Of a stretch of 64,000 nt of DNA, positions 1-10,034 are shown in pieces. The stretch comes from CAVWUA01 sp963758025 (GTDB lineage Bacteria; Planctomycetota; Planctomycetia; Isosphaerales; Isosphaeraceae). The translations under genes were made by a program, and so were the position numbers. The stretch is taken from positions 186,001 through 250,000 of the forward strand of contig CAVWUA010000006.1 of the NCBI GenBank assembly GCA_963758025.1, given 5' to 3'. A model generated the notes under the pieces. That model saw only the letters and a program-made list of their open reading frames with translations, had not been told where the DNA came from and did no database searches. The number at the start of each line of letters is the position of its first letter. Position 1 is the first letter of the stretch.

Positions 1-89
1 CGTGCCCCGAAGGAAGTCGAGGCCGGGGCTCCCGCAGCGAATCCCACACGGGAGGTATTCAAGGCAAGGTGAGAGCCCTGGGGACCGGC

Positions 90-1952
90 TCAGTCGGGCA
101 GCGGCTCGGCCTTGGTCGAGCGCGAGACGCGATCGGTGAACTCGCTCCGACCGGTCCAGGTGACGATCAGGTGGTCCATCGCGCGGGTGAGCCCAACGTA
201 CAGGAGGTTGGCATCCCGCACGACGTCCGGCTCGAACGGTCCAGGGAGCTGGTCCAGCGCCGTGACGATCACGGCGGGGAACTCCAGCCCCTTCGCGGCG
301 TGAATCGTCAGGAGACGGAGCCCCGGCTTCTGCAGGGAGCGGACCCCGCCATCGCGGTCGGATTCGTTCGAGACCCAGCAGACCTCGCCGCCTTCGCGAA
401 GCCGGCGGCAAAGCCTGTCAATCCGGTTCCCCTCCCTGCGCGGGTAGAGCACGGCGATGTCCCGATCGGCCAGGCCCAACGCGCGGAGGTCGGCCACGAT
501 GCGGGCGATGATCTCGTGTTCCTGAGCGATCGTCTCCGCGCCCCGGTATCGCGGGGGCAGACCATGCCTCGACGCCTTTGTCGGCAGGACCCGCACGTGC
601 GTCTCGGACTCCTCCGCCACGACCGGCGACTGCGCGACCTGCCAGGCAAATTCGAGAATCTGCTTCGTGTTTCGATAGTTCCGGGAGAGCCTGCGCGTGC
701 GTCCCGACGCCCGGACGCCAACGGACTTCCACGTAAACGACCCGCCGCGTTCATAGAGACTCTGTGCCCCATCGACGGCAATGAGCAGGTCCCCTTGCTC
801 ACCCCCTTTGAGCAGACCGGTGGCGCAGCGGAACCAGTCGGGGTCGAAGTCATGAGCCTCATCAATCAGAATTGCATCATATTTCTCTGATTCGGCGAAA
901 TGCTCGATCCCGCCCAACAGCACGGCGACCATCCGCCCCTCGAACGCCTCGAATGACTCGTCGTCCCGCTTCCGCAGGCCGGTCTTGCGGGCGGCCCAGG
1001 AGTGGAAGTGGCGGACCTCGACGTTCCGCAGCTCCGGCTCCTCGGCGAACGGCGCAGCCAGCGCACCGGCCAGTGCCTTGTTGTAGCAGAGGATCAGGAT
1101 CTTCGCCGCCGCGTCGCGCTCGGCGAGCATCCGGGCGCGGGCCAGCAGCAGAACAGTCTTGCCCGATCCCGCGATGCCGAACAGGACGTGATGCCCGTCG
1201 CCGAGTGACCGCGCCACCTGCTCCTGCTCGATATCGAGCACGTCCAAAGCCACGGCACCTGGCAGGAGCGGTTGATCCTCGGCGACCGAGGCCTTCGTCG
1301 CGGGCCGTTTCCGGACGATGACTTCGCGATGGAGCACCCCCTTGAGGGTCTTGATCTGATCCTTCGTCAGCGGCTCGAACGGAAACCGCACGGCAAAGAG
1401 GCCCCGGAGCCGCTGCAGGACCGCCTTGGTTCCCGCGGTCTCCAGCGCCGAAAGCTCGTCGCGGCAGATCACACGATCCGCCGGAAACACCGGCGTAAGG
1501 CCCGCCGCGTCGAGTTGGGGTCGGGTGATGTTCGTGAAAATCACACCGAATCCGCCTGGAAATCGGGGCTTCCCCCGGTACTCCCCGGCATCATGTCGCA
1601 GGATGGCGTACTCCGGCCGGCCGATCTCGTCGTTCAGGGCGAAGAGATAGTCGCGGACCTGCCGGATCGGATGCTTGTGCGTCTCGACCCGAACCTCACC
1701 CCCGTACTCCCGGCGCAGCTCGATCTCGTGATCATCAGCCCGCGTGATCTGGCCAGCGTACCACCCTTTGACCTCCAGCATGAGCAGGCCGAAATCCTCG
1801 CCCAGCAGCGTAAAATCGGGATAACGGCCGGCGACGACCGGCTCGTACCATGCCATGTAGCGGCTCGGCAGAGCCTCTCGCAAGAAGTCGTAAACGCGAC
1901 GCTCTCCAGCGGTCGCCTTGGACGGGCAGGTATCTGGAATGAGGATGGCCAT
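90..1952 (-). CDS. NERD-domain superfamily I DNA helicase
   Basis: The 620-residue product joins a nuclease-related (NERD) domain to a UvrD/Rep-like superfamily I helicase. The NERD part is at about residues 15-110, with the PDFTLL and LEVKGW segments that carry its nuclease-like acidic and lysine residues. The Walker A motif GIAGSGKT is near residue 262, the Walker B/DEAH-like box ILIDEAHDF near 365, and the C-terminal motifs HAAKGLEF and YVGLTRA near 555-595. It is predicted to be a cytoplasmic ATP-dependent helicase, possibly with nuclease activity, in repair or nucleic-acid turnover. The frame is unbroken. The neighbour downstream on the same strand is unrelated, and no recognisable defence partner is adjacent, so a defence role is not supported here. 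Confidence 0.88.
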   Translation of the reverse strand: MAILIPDTCPSKATAGERRVYDFLREALPSRYMAWYEPVVAGRYPDFTLLGEDFGLLMLEVKGWYAGQITRADDHEIELRREYGGEVRVETHKHPIRQVRDYLFALNDEIGRPEYAILRHDAGEYRGKPRFPGGFGVIFTNITRPQLDAAGLTPVFPADRVICRDELSALETAGTKAVLQRLRGLFAVRFPFEPLTKDQIKTLKGVLHREVIVRKRPATKASVAEDQPLLPGAVALDVLDIEQEQVARSLGDGHHVLFGIAGSGKTVLLLARARMLAERDAAAKILILCYNKALAGALAAPFAEEPELRNVEVRHFHSWAARKTGLRKRDDESFEAFEGRMVAVLLGGIEHFAESEKYDAILIDEAHDFDPDWFRCATGLLKGGEQGDLLIAVDGAQSLYERGGSFTWKSVGVRASGRTRRLSRNYRNTKQILEFAWQVAQSPVVAEESETHVRVLPTKASRHGLPPRYRGAETIAQEHEIIARIVADLRALGLADRDIAVLYPRREGNRIDRLCRRLREGGEVCWVSNESDRDGGVRSLQKPGLRLLTIHAAKGLEFPAVIVTALDQLPGPFEPDVVRDANLLYVGLTRAMDHLIVTWTGRSEFTDRVSRSTKAEPLPD

Positions 1953-2188
1953 CGGGCAGTCGTCTCGACGGGGGGCTCAGGCAAGGCCAGTGGCACAAAA
2001 CTAATGGACCAATCCTTGGATGTCACTGGTTCTGGCAAAACCACCGGACCGCACCAAAACCGGATTCTCGCGACGGGTGGCGGGAATCTCGAATTCGAGA
2101 CCCCAACCACCCATAGCTGACTGTCTCCGCGTGCCTGGACCGTCGTATCCGGGACCCTCGAGCGCTCGGGCCCCGGACACCCGTTCGC

Positions 2189-3673
2189 TCACTTCGCGTC
2201 GGCGGTCACGCCGGGCCAGTCGTCGGTGCGGAAGGGGGTGACGGGCAGCCCCGCGCGGTCGTAGAGGTTAGCGACCGGATTGTCCGCCCATCCATAGCGG
2301 ACGGCGACCGGATCGGAGACTCCCTCCGCCGAGACCTCGACCTTGTTCTGGCCAACGATCTTCGCGTTCGCGTTGACGAACTTCTGGTCGCTCCCCGCGA
2401 TGGAAAAGCCGCGGACCTCGGGCACGTCGAACGCCTTCAGACCGCCGTCCACATGGTCGAAGGTGACGACGATCTTGTTCCCCTCTTCTCCATCGACTCG
2501 TAGCGCGGGCTTTCGTGCGCGACGTCGATCCCGTACACGTCGGCCAGGGCCAGGCGGGCGAGCCGCTTGCCGACAATCTGCTTGTTCCTCGGGTGGATGT
2601 CCTGCGCCTCGCCCAGGTCAATGATGACGGCCTGGCCAGTGTTGGGCAGCTTGTCGAGAGTCATCGTCTGTGCCTCGCGCAGTTCGGCCCAGGCACTCCC
2701 GGACGGCTCGGGCTTCTCCTGCATGAAGTCGGCGAGCTGGACCCAGTAGAACGGGAAGTCGCCCTGGCCCCACTCGTCGCGCCAGCTCTGGATCATCAAG
2801 GGGAAGAGGTCGCGATACTGGTAGGCGCGGCCGGCGTTCGATTCCCCTGATACCAGATCACGCCCCGGATGCCATAGCCGATCGTCGGCTTGAGCACGCC
2901 GTTATAAATGTTCGCCGGGCCGATGGTTGCCGCGCATCTGGTTGGCCAGGTTCTTGCTCTCCTGCGTATCCTCGTCCTTGATCTCCTCGTAGCGGGCCTC
3001 CATCTTTTCCCAGCGGTCGATCAAGGGATCGTATCGGTCGTCCTTTTCCAGCAAGTCACGGCGCACCCACGCCTCGGCCGCCGAGCCGCCCCAGGAGTCG
3101 TCGATCAGGCCGATCGGCACGTCGAGCGTCTGGTAAAGCTGTCGGCCGAAGAAGTAGCCGACGGCGGAGAACTGCCCGACGTTCTCGGGCGTGCAGCGCT
3201 CCCACTGCCCTTGAAAGTCCTTCTGCGGCTCCTGCGTGCCGACCTGCGGCACCGAGATCAGGCGGATCTCGGGAACTTCGCCGTGCAGCATTTCCAGGTC
3301 GGCGTCGTTGGCGTTGCTGACCTGCCACTGCATGTTCGACTGGCCCGAGCAGATCCAGACCTCGCCGACGAGCACATCCTCGTACGTGACCGTGTTCTTC
3401 CCCTTGACCGTCATGGTCAGCGGCTTGCCGACCTTCATCGGGTCGAGCATGACGCTCCACGACCCGTCATCGCCGGCCTTGGTCGTCTTGGTCTGATCGC
3501 CGATTGTGACGGTGATCTCCTCACCCGGATCGGCCCAGCCCCAGACCTTGTCCTTCTGATCTCGCTGGAGCACCATGTGGCTGCCGAAGATCGACGGTAG
3601 CGTCACGTCACCCCGCGGGCAGGGCAAGACCGGCCAGAACCAGAAGACCCGGAATCAACCCAAGTCGGGCCAT
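2189..3673 (-). CDS. Sialate O-acetylesterase-like secreted esterase (frame broken)
   Basis: The pieces together encode a signal peptide (MARLGLIPGLLVLAGLALPAG) and then a SASA/SGNH esterase that would remove O-acetyl groups from sialic acids or plant-type glycans outside the cytoplasm. The Ser block is CSGQSNM and the second conserved block is WYQG(E)SNAG. A beta-rich start (SHMVLQRDQ) and an all-beta tail (YGWADNPVANLYDRAGLPVTPFRTD, split here as YGWADNPVANLY and GLPVTPFRTD) are typical of the family, and total length fits. Frame breaks lie near 3613, 2925, 2850 and 2470. The one near 2850 is best explained by one G missing from a G run at the conserved GES triplet, unlike most breaks in this window. 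The gene is probably intact in the organism. Start chosen at the ATG before the signal peptide. Confidence 0.75.
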
Positions 3674-4034
3674 CCGCGTCCGCAATGCGTTGTCGTTCAC
3701 AGCGTTGTTCCTCAAGTGGTAAATTGGTGGAGAAATAGGCACGCCCCGGAGGTTCGCGCCAGTGTAGCGGAACCGGCGATCCAGATCCAAGAACTCGGTT
3801 CTGAAAAAATAAATGGCCTTCTCTGCCTCTCATCAGCCAATCCGTATTCGTTCTCATCCCTCCGTGATCATTCTGGTTAGCGAGAATAGCAAACCCTCCG
3901 CGCAACGGTTTTCCCACAACCCGGACGCCGGGACGCTGACGATGACGCCTAGAAAAATAGGGGACGACGCGGACGGGGTGGAACCGTTGACCGCGAGCGA
4001 GGCTGTCCCCCTTCCCATTTCGAAAGGAGGGCGA

Positions 4035-4653
4035 ATGATGCGCGGAATCTGCCAGAGAGGACTTCTGGCGGGACTGTTGTTTGTCGGGCTGAGTTTCTCG
4101 GCCGGCGCCACGATGGCCCTCGCCGACGACGGGGATCACCACCGCGATCACCACGACCGATCGCATCAAGGCGCACGCGAACCGTGACCATTCGCGACAT
4201 CGTGAAGGCGAACATGCAGACCACCACGGCCAGGCGAAGAATTCCGATCGCGGCGAACATCATCGCGACGGCCAAAGAACCGACGCCATGACGACCGCGA
4301 CGGCCATGCGAGAAGGACCGAGGTCACGACAATGACCGGAGACACGCGAAGAAAGGCGATCACGAGATCGGCCATGCGAAGGACGACGGGTGCCACGACG
4401 AGCATGGCAAGGGTCGGCACGATGTTCACGATAGCTCGTGCGACGGAAACATGGTCGGGGCCGCGACAATGACGCTAAGGAGCGTCATCACAAGCACCAC
4501 AGCACGTCTCATGGTGATCGTCATAAGGCAGGACATCATCATGATGGCCATGCCAATCGCCATTCCAACAAGGGGGATCGGCATCACGATCGCCACCGCG
4601 ACCACGCCTCCCGCGACCGGAAGGTCCGCCGCGGACACCGCGAGCGTCGCTGA
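4035..4653 (+). CDS. Secreted histidine/aspartate/arginine-rich protein (frame broken)
   Basis: The gene starts with MMRGICQRGLLAGLLFVGLS, a clear signal peptide ending near the ALA in TMALADDGDHH, preceded by a good ribosome site (AAAGGAGG). After that nearly every codon run reads as His, Asp, Arg, Lys or Gly, with motifs such as DHHRDHHDRSH, GEHHRDG and AGHHHDGHANRH. The reading frame changes at about 4175, 4290, 4340 and 4450, but the His/Asp bias continues in whichever frame carries it, which argues that one protein of about 200 residues was meant. A periplasmic or surface metal-binding role (Zn, Ni, Cu) is an inference from composition only; no family was recognised. It ends directly before a strong hairpin at 4665-4707. 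Confidence 0.55.
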
Positions 4654-4664
4654 GCCGGGATAAT

Positions 4665-4707
4665 CACGGTGCCGGGAATCGATTCCTCATCGATTCCCGG
4701 CACCGTG
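4665..4707. terminator. Perfect 19-bp hairpin between convergent genes
   Basis: Left arm 4665-4683 and right arm 4689-4707 are exact reverse complements of 19 bp with a 5-base loop (TCCTC). It lies between the end of the His-rich gene on the + strand (4653) and the end of hflC on the minus strand (4719). A T-rich stretch follows on the + side (GTTCTCTCTC) but is not a classical U tract. It most likely acts as a bidirectional terminator or mRNA 3' stabiliser for both genes. Confidence 0.7.
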
Positions 4708-4718
4708 TTCTCTCTCGA

Positions 4719-5876
4719 TCAGGGGGCCGTGTCACGCTCGCTCGTCGTGGCCTCGGTCATTTCCGCGGATGTTTCGGGCATGGCGGCGGGAACCGGCTTG
4801 TTCATGGCGTCGAAATCGGTTAGCAGACGCAACAGCGGGTTGCCGGTACCGAGGATCAGGCGCGTGTCCTGACCGTTGAGCGATTCTTTGTAGAGTTCAA
4901 GCGTGCGGTTGAAATCGTAGAAGCCGCCCGAGTCTTCGATCGCCTGCGCGAACTTCTCGATGATCTCGGCCTCAACCTCGCCGCGGAGGATGTTCGACTG
5001 CTCGGACCCCTCGCCGCGAATCGCCTCGGCTTCGGCCTCAGCCTGGTTGATGATCTCCTGCTTACGCTGTTCCCCTTCGGAGCGGTTCTTGGTGGCGATC
5101 GCTTCCATCAACGCGATGAGTCGTTCAAAGGCGGCGTTGCGCACCTCGGGAACAAAGTCGATGCGGGAGAGGCCGACATCCACCAGAACGATTCCGCGCC
5201 CGCCGCCTTCAGTTTTCGGTTGTGCCGAGGGACTCGTTTCGCCTCCGGTGCGTGTCTGTCGGAGCGCGGCCTGGGAATCCTTGCGGATCTCCACCATGAG
5301 TTTCTCACGGCCCTCCTCGATACTCTGTCGTGCCTCGGGGGCCATCGCCTGTTCGATCGTCTGCTCGATGGTGGCCTGGTCCTCGCCCGTCAGGGCCGAT
5401 TCCGGCAGGCCGAGCGTCAGACTCATGCGGCGGTTCGTGCTGCGAACGATCTCGGCCAGGTCATTCCGCGCCAGAACGTCGCGGGCGTTACTGCGCACGA
5501 ATTCCTTGACGCGGGTCTCGGCGTTGTCCACGGTGCGCAGGGTGCGGACGAAGGAAACAGGATCGGTGATCCGCCAGAGGGCCCACATCGTGGCCTCGAT
5601 CTTCTTGCTGTCGCGCGTGGTCACGTCCACGAGCTTTTCATCCGGACCGTTGCCCTCCCAGAACTGATACGTCTTGGGCAGGCGGCGGACCTCCTGAATC
5701 AGCGGCAGTTTGACGTACAGGCCCGGCTCGGTCCGTTCGGCCACAGGCTGTCCGAACTGGAGGACAACGGCCAGTTCGCGCTCGTTGATGATGTAGAGTA
5801 TCGAGCGTCCCAGCGGAATGCAGAACAAGAGCAAGAGGCTGATGATGATATAGAGATTTCGGCGTGTGGTGCTCAT
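4719..5876 (-). CDS. hflC: HflC, membrane protease modulator
   Basis: This 385-residue SPFH/band-7 protein has one N-terminal membrane segment (about residues 8-27), the conserved start of the band-7 domain (INERELAVVLQFGQPV) and a long charged C-terminal coiled coil rich in Ala, Glu and Gln (RSEGEQRKQEIINQAEAE). HflC pairs with HflK to form the large periplasmic or inner-membrane cage around the FtsH protease. Its ATG overlaps the stop of hflK (ATGA), so the two are translationally coupled. The frame is intact. No ftsH gene is present in the window. Length is somewhat above the E. coli homologue owing to the C-terminal tail. Confidence 0.9.
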   Translation of the reverse strand: MSTTRRNLYIIISLLLLFCIPLGRSILYIINERELAVVLQFGQPVAERTEPGLYVKLPLIQEVRRLPKTYQFWEGNGPDEKLVDVTTRDSKKIEATMWALWRITDPVSFVRTLRTVDNAETRVKEFVRSNARDVLARNDLAEIVRSTNRRMSLTLGLPESALTGEDQATIEQTIEQAMAPEARQSIEEGREKLMVEIRKDSQAALRQTRTGGETSPSAQPKTEGGGRGIVLVDVGLSRIDFVPEVRNAAFERLIALMEAIATKNRSEGEQRKQEIINQAEAEAEAIRGEGSEQSNILRGEVEAEIIEKFAQAIEDSGGFYDFNRTLELYKESLNGQDTRLILGTGNPLLRLLTDFDAMNKPVPAAMPETSAEMTEATTSERDTAP

Positions 5877-6927
5877 CGTCCGGCTCCTCCCGTGCTGGCG
5901 GTCTTCGGGGTTCCCGTATCGCCCGCGTCCAGAGGCAGCAGGGGCAGGATCTGCCGCAGGTCTTGATCGAGAATGGTCTTCGTACCAGCCCCTTGAAGGA
6001 CCTCCTCCATGGCTTCCAGATAGAGGCGCCGGCGCGTGACTTCCGGGGCTTTCTTGAACGCGGTCGCCTGCACGCGAAGGGCCTGGATCTCGCCGTTGGC
6101 CTCGGCGCGGCGGCGATCAGCATAACCTTCGGCCTCGCGGATCAGCTTGTCCTTCTCGGCGCGGGCCTCGGGCAGCAGCTTGTTCCGTGCGGCTTCCCCC
6201 TCGTTCTCCAGTTTCTGCTTTTCCTGGATCGAGCTATTGACCTGCTCGAACGACGGCCGCACCCTCGACGGGGGAATCACTGCGCTGCATTTGAAGGGCG
6301 GTGACGGTGATCCCTCCCTCGTAACCATCGAGAATGTTCTGCACGTCGAGCTTGGCCGCGGCGGCGATGTCGCTCCGTTGGGCCCCGATGACCTCATCGA
6401 AGGAATAGTCCCCCACCAGGCGATTCATCACCGTGCGAGCGATGTCCGCGATCAAGAGCTCGGCGAAATTGTCGTTCTCCGATTGGGGGAACCGGATGGC
6501 GTAGTCCCTCGGTGTGGTGACGCGCCACTGCATGGTCCACTCAACCGACGCGGTGTTCAGGTCGCCCGTCAGCATGAGGGTGGTTTCCTCCCCCGTACCC
6601 GAGACGCGCTGAACATCGCGGCTGATGCCCGTATCCGCCTGTTCCTCGCCAGCCCCATACGGGAGCCTCATGCTGTGCTCGGCGACATTGACCTTGATCA
6701 CCTCGTCGACCAGGGGCACCTTGAAGTGCAGTCCGGGAAGGGTCGTCTGCTGGTATTTGCCGAAGCGGAACAGGACCGCCTGCTCGTTCGGCTCGACCGT
6801 ATAGAAAGCGCCCAGCAGCAGATACGAGAACCAGCAGTGCCCCGATCATCCAGGGCACGAACGGCAGGAGTCGTTCGAACGACTCCTCGCCACTCGAATG
6901 CCCCGAGCCTCTGCGGAATGAATCCAT
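5873..6927 (-). CDS. hflK: HflK, membrane protease modulator (two frame breaks)
   Basis: The N-terminus MDSFRRGSGHSSGEES leads into a membrane segment (PFVPWMIGALLVLV) and then, one frame away, FYTVEPNEQAVLFRFGKYQQ, the start of a band-7 domain. The middle part carries DVQNILDGYEGGITVTALQM, and the last part FEQVNSSIQEKQKLENEGEA is the HflK coiled coil. Breaks are at about 6835 and 6258, and each is repaired by removing a single base. HflK forms a hetero-oligomer with HflC in the inner membrane and modulates FtsH. The start is fixed by a GGGAG ribosome site six bases before the ATG. The order hflK then hflC is the usual one. Confidence 0.82.
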
Positions 6928-7366
6928 GATGTATCTCCCTTGAGAGAAATGGCAAGAAGTGTCAGAGAAACAGTGTCAGGAACGAATGACAGGAAAAGAA
7001 GGCGTAACACTTTCTCCCAGAAGGGATATCGACAACGACGGCCTTCGGGAACTCGGACGTTCCGGGAGGCATCTGCCAGAACCTACCCGCCGCGCTCAGC
7101 CCCAAGGGTCCGCCCATGCCCCAGACTCTCCGCGATGCCGTCCAAAGTCAACTCCGCAGCCTGCGTTCGCAGGAGGATTGCCCGGTTTTCCGATCCCTAC
7201 CCTCCTGATTCTTGAGAGGCCATCGTTGACTTCAACCACCTCTGTCACTATTATGCAAGAGTGCTGATGGTTCTGATTTCCCATTCAGCGCAAACAAAAC
7301 AATACATCTGAACATCCACATCATAGGCGAGTCGCTGTTCCGTGCTCTTTGCGAGGAGACGCACCG
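6928..7366. other. Divergent intergenic region, hflK / hydrogenase locus
   Basis: These 439 bases separate the leftward hflKC pair from the rightward hydrogenase locus. No conserved coding sequence was seen. The region must hold both promoters, and a good sigma70-like candidate for the hydrogenase side is listed separately at 7226-7254. The part from about 7225 to 7330 is visibly more A+T rich than the genes, as expected for a promoter and leader. Confidence 0.5.
7226..7254 (+). promoter_or_regulatory. Sigma70-like promoter for the hydrogenase locus
   Basis: TTGACT at 7226-7231 and TATTAT at 7249-7254 are separated by 17 bases, close to the vegetative consensus. Transcription would start near 7261 and give a leader of about 105 bases before hypF at 7367. 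It is a sequence match only; no activator site was recognised. Confidence 0.5.
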
Positions 7367-9685
7367 ATGGACCGCCGATCGATCGCGGTGAGCGGAATCG
7401 TCCAGGGTGTCGGATTCCGTCCCTTCATTTATGATCTTGCAACCCGACTTGGGCTTCACGGCTTCGTGAGGAACCGAACGGGAGATGTTCTGATCGAACT
7501 GGAGGGGGAGTCCGGTTCCCTCGATCGGTTCCTCGCCGAGCTGATGACTCGGCCGCCGCCCCTGGCCCGGATCGACGAAGTGACGTGGGTGCCCGGCTTG
7601 CCTCGCGGTGATCCGAATTTCCGGATCGAGCCGAGTGCGGTGGATCGGACGGGCCTGATCTTCATCGCACCCGACATCGCCACCTGTGACGACTGTTTGC
7701 GGGAGCTGTTCGATCCTGGGGATCGCCGGTATCGCTATCCGTTCCTCAACTGCACGAACTGCGGTCCCCGACTCACGATCATCAAGGGAGTTCCGTACGA
7801 CCGCGAACGCACGACCATGGCGGCCTTCGCCATGTGTCCCGCGTGCCGCGCGGAGTACGAGGACCCGGTTGACCGTCGATATCACGCCCAACCGATCGCG
7901 TGCCCGTCGTGCGGCCCGCGTTTGCAGGCGCTTGATGGCCGACGGCCGAGTGATCGAGGCCGATCGTCCCCTGTCCTCCGCGGTCACGGCCCTGAGGCGG
8001 GGGGAGATCGTCGCCCTCAAGAGCCTGGGAGGATATCATCTCGCCTGCGACGCCGTTGACGGTCGTGCGGTGTCGGAATTACGGCGTCGCAAGCACCGCG
8101 ATGAGAAGCCGCTGGCCGTCATGGTGCGCGACCTCTCGGCGGCGCTCGAACTCTGCGAGACAAACGCGGCCGAGCAGGCGCTGCTCATGTCGCGTCGTCG
8201 GCCGATCGTCCTGCTCCGCCGACGGCCGGAGGCCCGGATCGCCGACGACGTGGCGCCTCGCAATCCCTCTCTCGGCGTGATGTTGCCCTATACGCCCTTG
8301 CATCATCTGCTCATGGATGAGCTGGACGGGATGCCGCTGGTGATGACCAGCGGGAACCAGTCGGACGAGCCGATTGCTTACGAGGACGCGGATGCGCGGG
8401 TGCGGCTGGCGGGGATCGCCGACCTGTTCCTGACGAACGACCGGCCCATTCAGCTCCGGTGCGACGACTCGGTGACGCGGGTGGTTGCCGGCGTGGAGCT
8501 GCCGCTCCGACGCTCGCGAGGCGAGGCCCCGCAGCCCCTCGATCTGTCCGTTCCCTGTCGCCGGCCGACGCTGGCGCTCGGGGGCCAGTTGAAGGTGACG
8601 TTCGCCCTCGGCTGGGGTCGCCACGCCTTCCTCAGCCATCACCTCGGCGACCTCGATCATTACGAGGCGTATCGTGCCTACGTCGAGGCCATCGCGCATT
8701 ACGAGCGGCTGTTCGCGATCCGGCCGGAGCGGATCGTCCACGACCTGCATCCGGACTACGCCTCCACGCGATATGCCGCGCAACGTGGCGATTCGCTCCC
8801 GCGCCTCGCCGTCCAGCACCACCACGCGCACGTGGCCAGTTGCATGGCCGAAAATGGCCTGGACGAGCCGGTGATCGGCGTGACCTTCGACGGCTCCGGC
8901 CTCGGGACCGATGGCGCGATCTGGGGAGGCGAGTTCCTGACGGGCGATTATCGCGGATTCCAACGCGCGGCTCACCTGCGCTACGTCGCCATGCCCGGTG
9001 GCGAACAGGCCATCCGCGAGCCCTGGCGCATGGCGTTGGCCTACCTGGACGACGCGGGGCAGGATGATGCGCCGTTGCGGGACCGCGTGCCCTCGCGACG
9101 CTGGCCATTGCCCGCCGCATGATCGAGCGGCAATTCAACGCCCCCTTCACCTCTAGCGTGGGCCGGCTGTTCGACGGCGTCGCGGCCCTGGCCGGCGTCC
9201 GCGATCGGGTGAGCTATGAGGGCCAGGCGGCCATGGAACTGGAATGGCTCGCCTCGGCGGTCCTCGCCGACGGTCAGTATCCCTTCGAGATCGTGGAGGC
9301 GGGTCCGGACCAGCCGCTTCTCGTCGATCACCCGGCCGTTGATTGCCGAGGTGGCCAGGGAGGTGCGGCGAGGTCGAGATCGCGGGGATCATTGCCCGAC
9401 GGTTCCATTCGACCCTGGTGGAGATCGTGGCCGCGGTCTGTGCGCGGCTCCGATCGCGGACAGGGCTGGAACGTTGTGGTCCTGAGCGGCGGTGTTTTCC
9501 TGAACGCCCTGCTCGGTCGTGAGACCATCGAGCGTCTGGAGCGCGACGGTTTCCGCGTTTACCGGCATCGGCGGGTGCCGCCGAGCGACGGCGGATTGAG
9601 CCTGGGTCAGCTTGCCATCGCGGCGGCGTGCGACGCGGAGGGCGTCGATCGCCGGGAACCGGACCCGACTGTCTCGACGACTTGA
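7367..9685 (+). CDS. hypF: HypF carbamoyltransferase, hydrogenase maturation (frame broken)
   Basis: HypF makes the thiocarbamate on HypE that becomes the cyanide ligand of the [NiFe] centre. All its parts are present in order: an acylphosphatase domain (GIVQGVGFRPFIY, residues 9-21), the zinc-finger pairs CDDC, CTNC, CPAC and CPSC, a YrdC-like domain (VALKSLGGYHLACDA), and a Kae1-like carbamoyl-transfer domain with HHHAHVASC and VVLSGGVFLN. Total length, about 770 residues, is normal. Frame breaks occur at about 7930, 9085, 9370 and 9460, all consistent with 1-2 extra bases. It opens the locus and is followed after 18 bases by hypC. The start ATG is the first in frame after the predicted promoter. 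Confidence 0.88.
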
Positions 9686-9703
9686 ACGTGAGGAAAGATC
9701 ACG

Positions 9704-9988
9704 ATGTGCCTCGGAATCCCCGGCAAGGTGGTGGAGACCTACCGCGAGCACGACGTGCTGATGGGCAAGGTCGAGTTCGGCGGGGTCTCCAAGCGCGTCT
9801 GCCTGGAGCACGTTCCCGAGGTACGCGTTGATGATTATGTGCTGGTCCACGTCGGCTTCGCCCTCTCGCGGATCGACGAGGAGGAGGCGCGGCAGGTATT
9901 CGAGTTCCTGGAGTCGATGAATCAGCTCGATGAGTTGACGCCAGACGACGTGGAGGAGCCGGGATCGCAGCGGAGTGCCCAGATCTGA
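9704..9988 (+). CDS. hypC: HypC hydrogenase assembly chaperone
   Basis: This 94-residue protein begins MCLGIPGKVVE, the HypC/HybG signature, whose Cys2 (exposed after Met removal) binds the Fe(CN)2CO group together with HypD. The OB-fold-like core (GGVSKRVCLEHVPEVRVDDYV) and the acidic helix near the end fit the family. It carries the iron centre from HypD to the large subunit precursor. It is intact, sits 18 bases after hypF and 46 bases before hypD, and is the only hypC copy in the window, so it probably serves the group 1h enzyme directly. Confidence 0.95.
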   Translation: MCLGIPGKVVETYREHDVLMGKVEFGGVSKRVCLEHVPEVRVDDYVLVHVGFALSRIDEEEARQVFEFLESMNQLDELTPDDVEEPGSQRSAQI

Positions 9989-10034
9989 GCTGCGGCGATC
10001 CGCGATCCCTCCGCCGACCATTCGGAATCGAACC

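Noticed and set aside
69..890. Long + strand open frames opposite the NERD helicase
   Set aside because: They mirror a well-conserved gene on the other strand, as is common in high-G+C DNA, and show no family signature.
90..1952. Anti-phage defence system around the NERD helicase
   Set aside because: No second defence-like gene, restriction enzyme or CRISPR array adjoins it; the neighbour is a sialate esterase.
7226..7366. Riboswitch (for example nickel/cobalt type) in the hypF leader
   Set aside because: I could not fold a known aptamer core in the 105-base leader; the evidence is only a promoter match.
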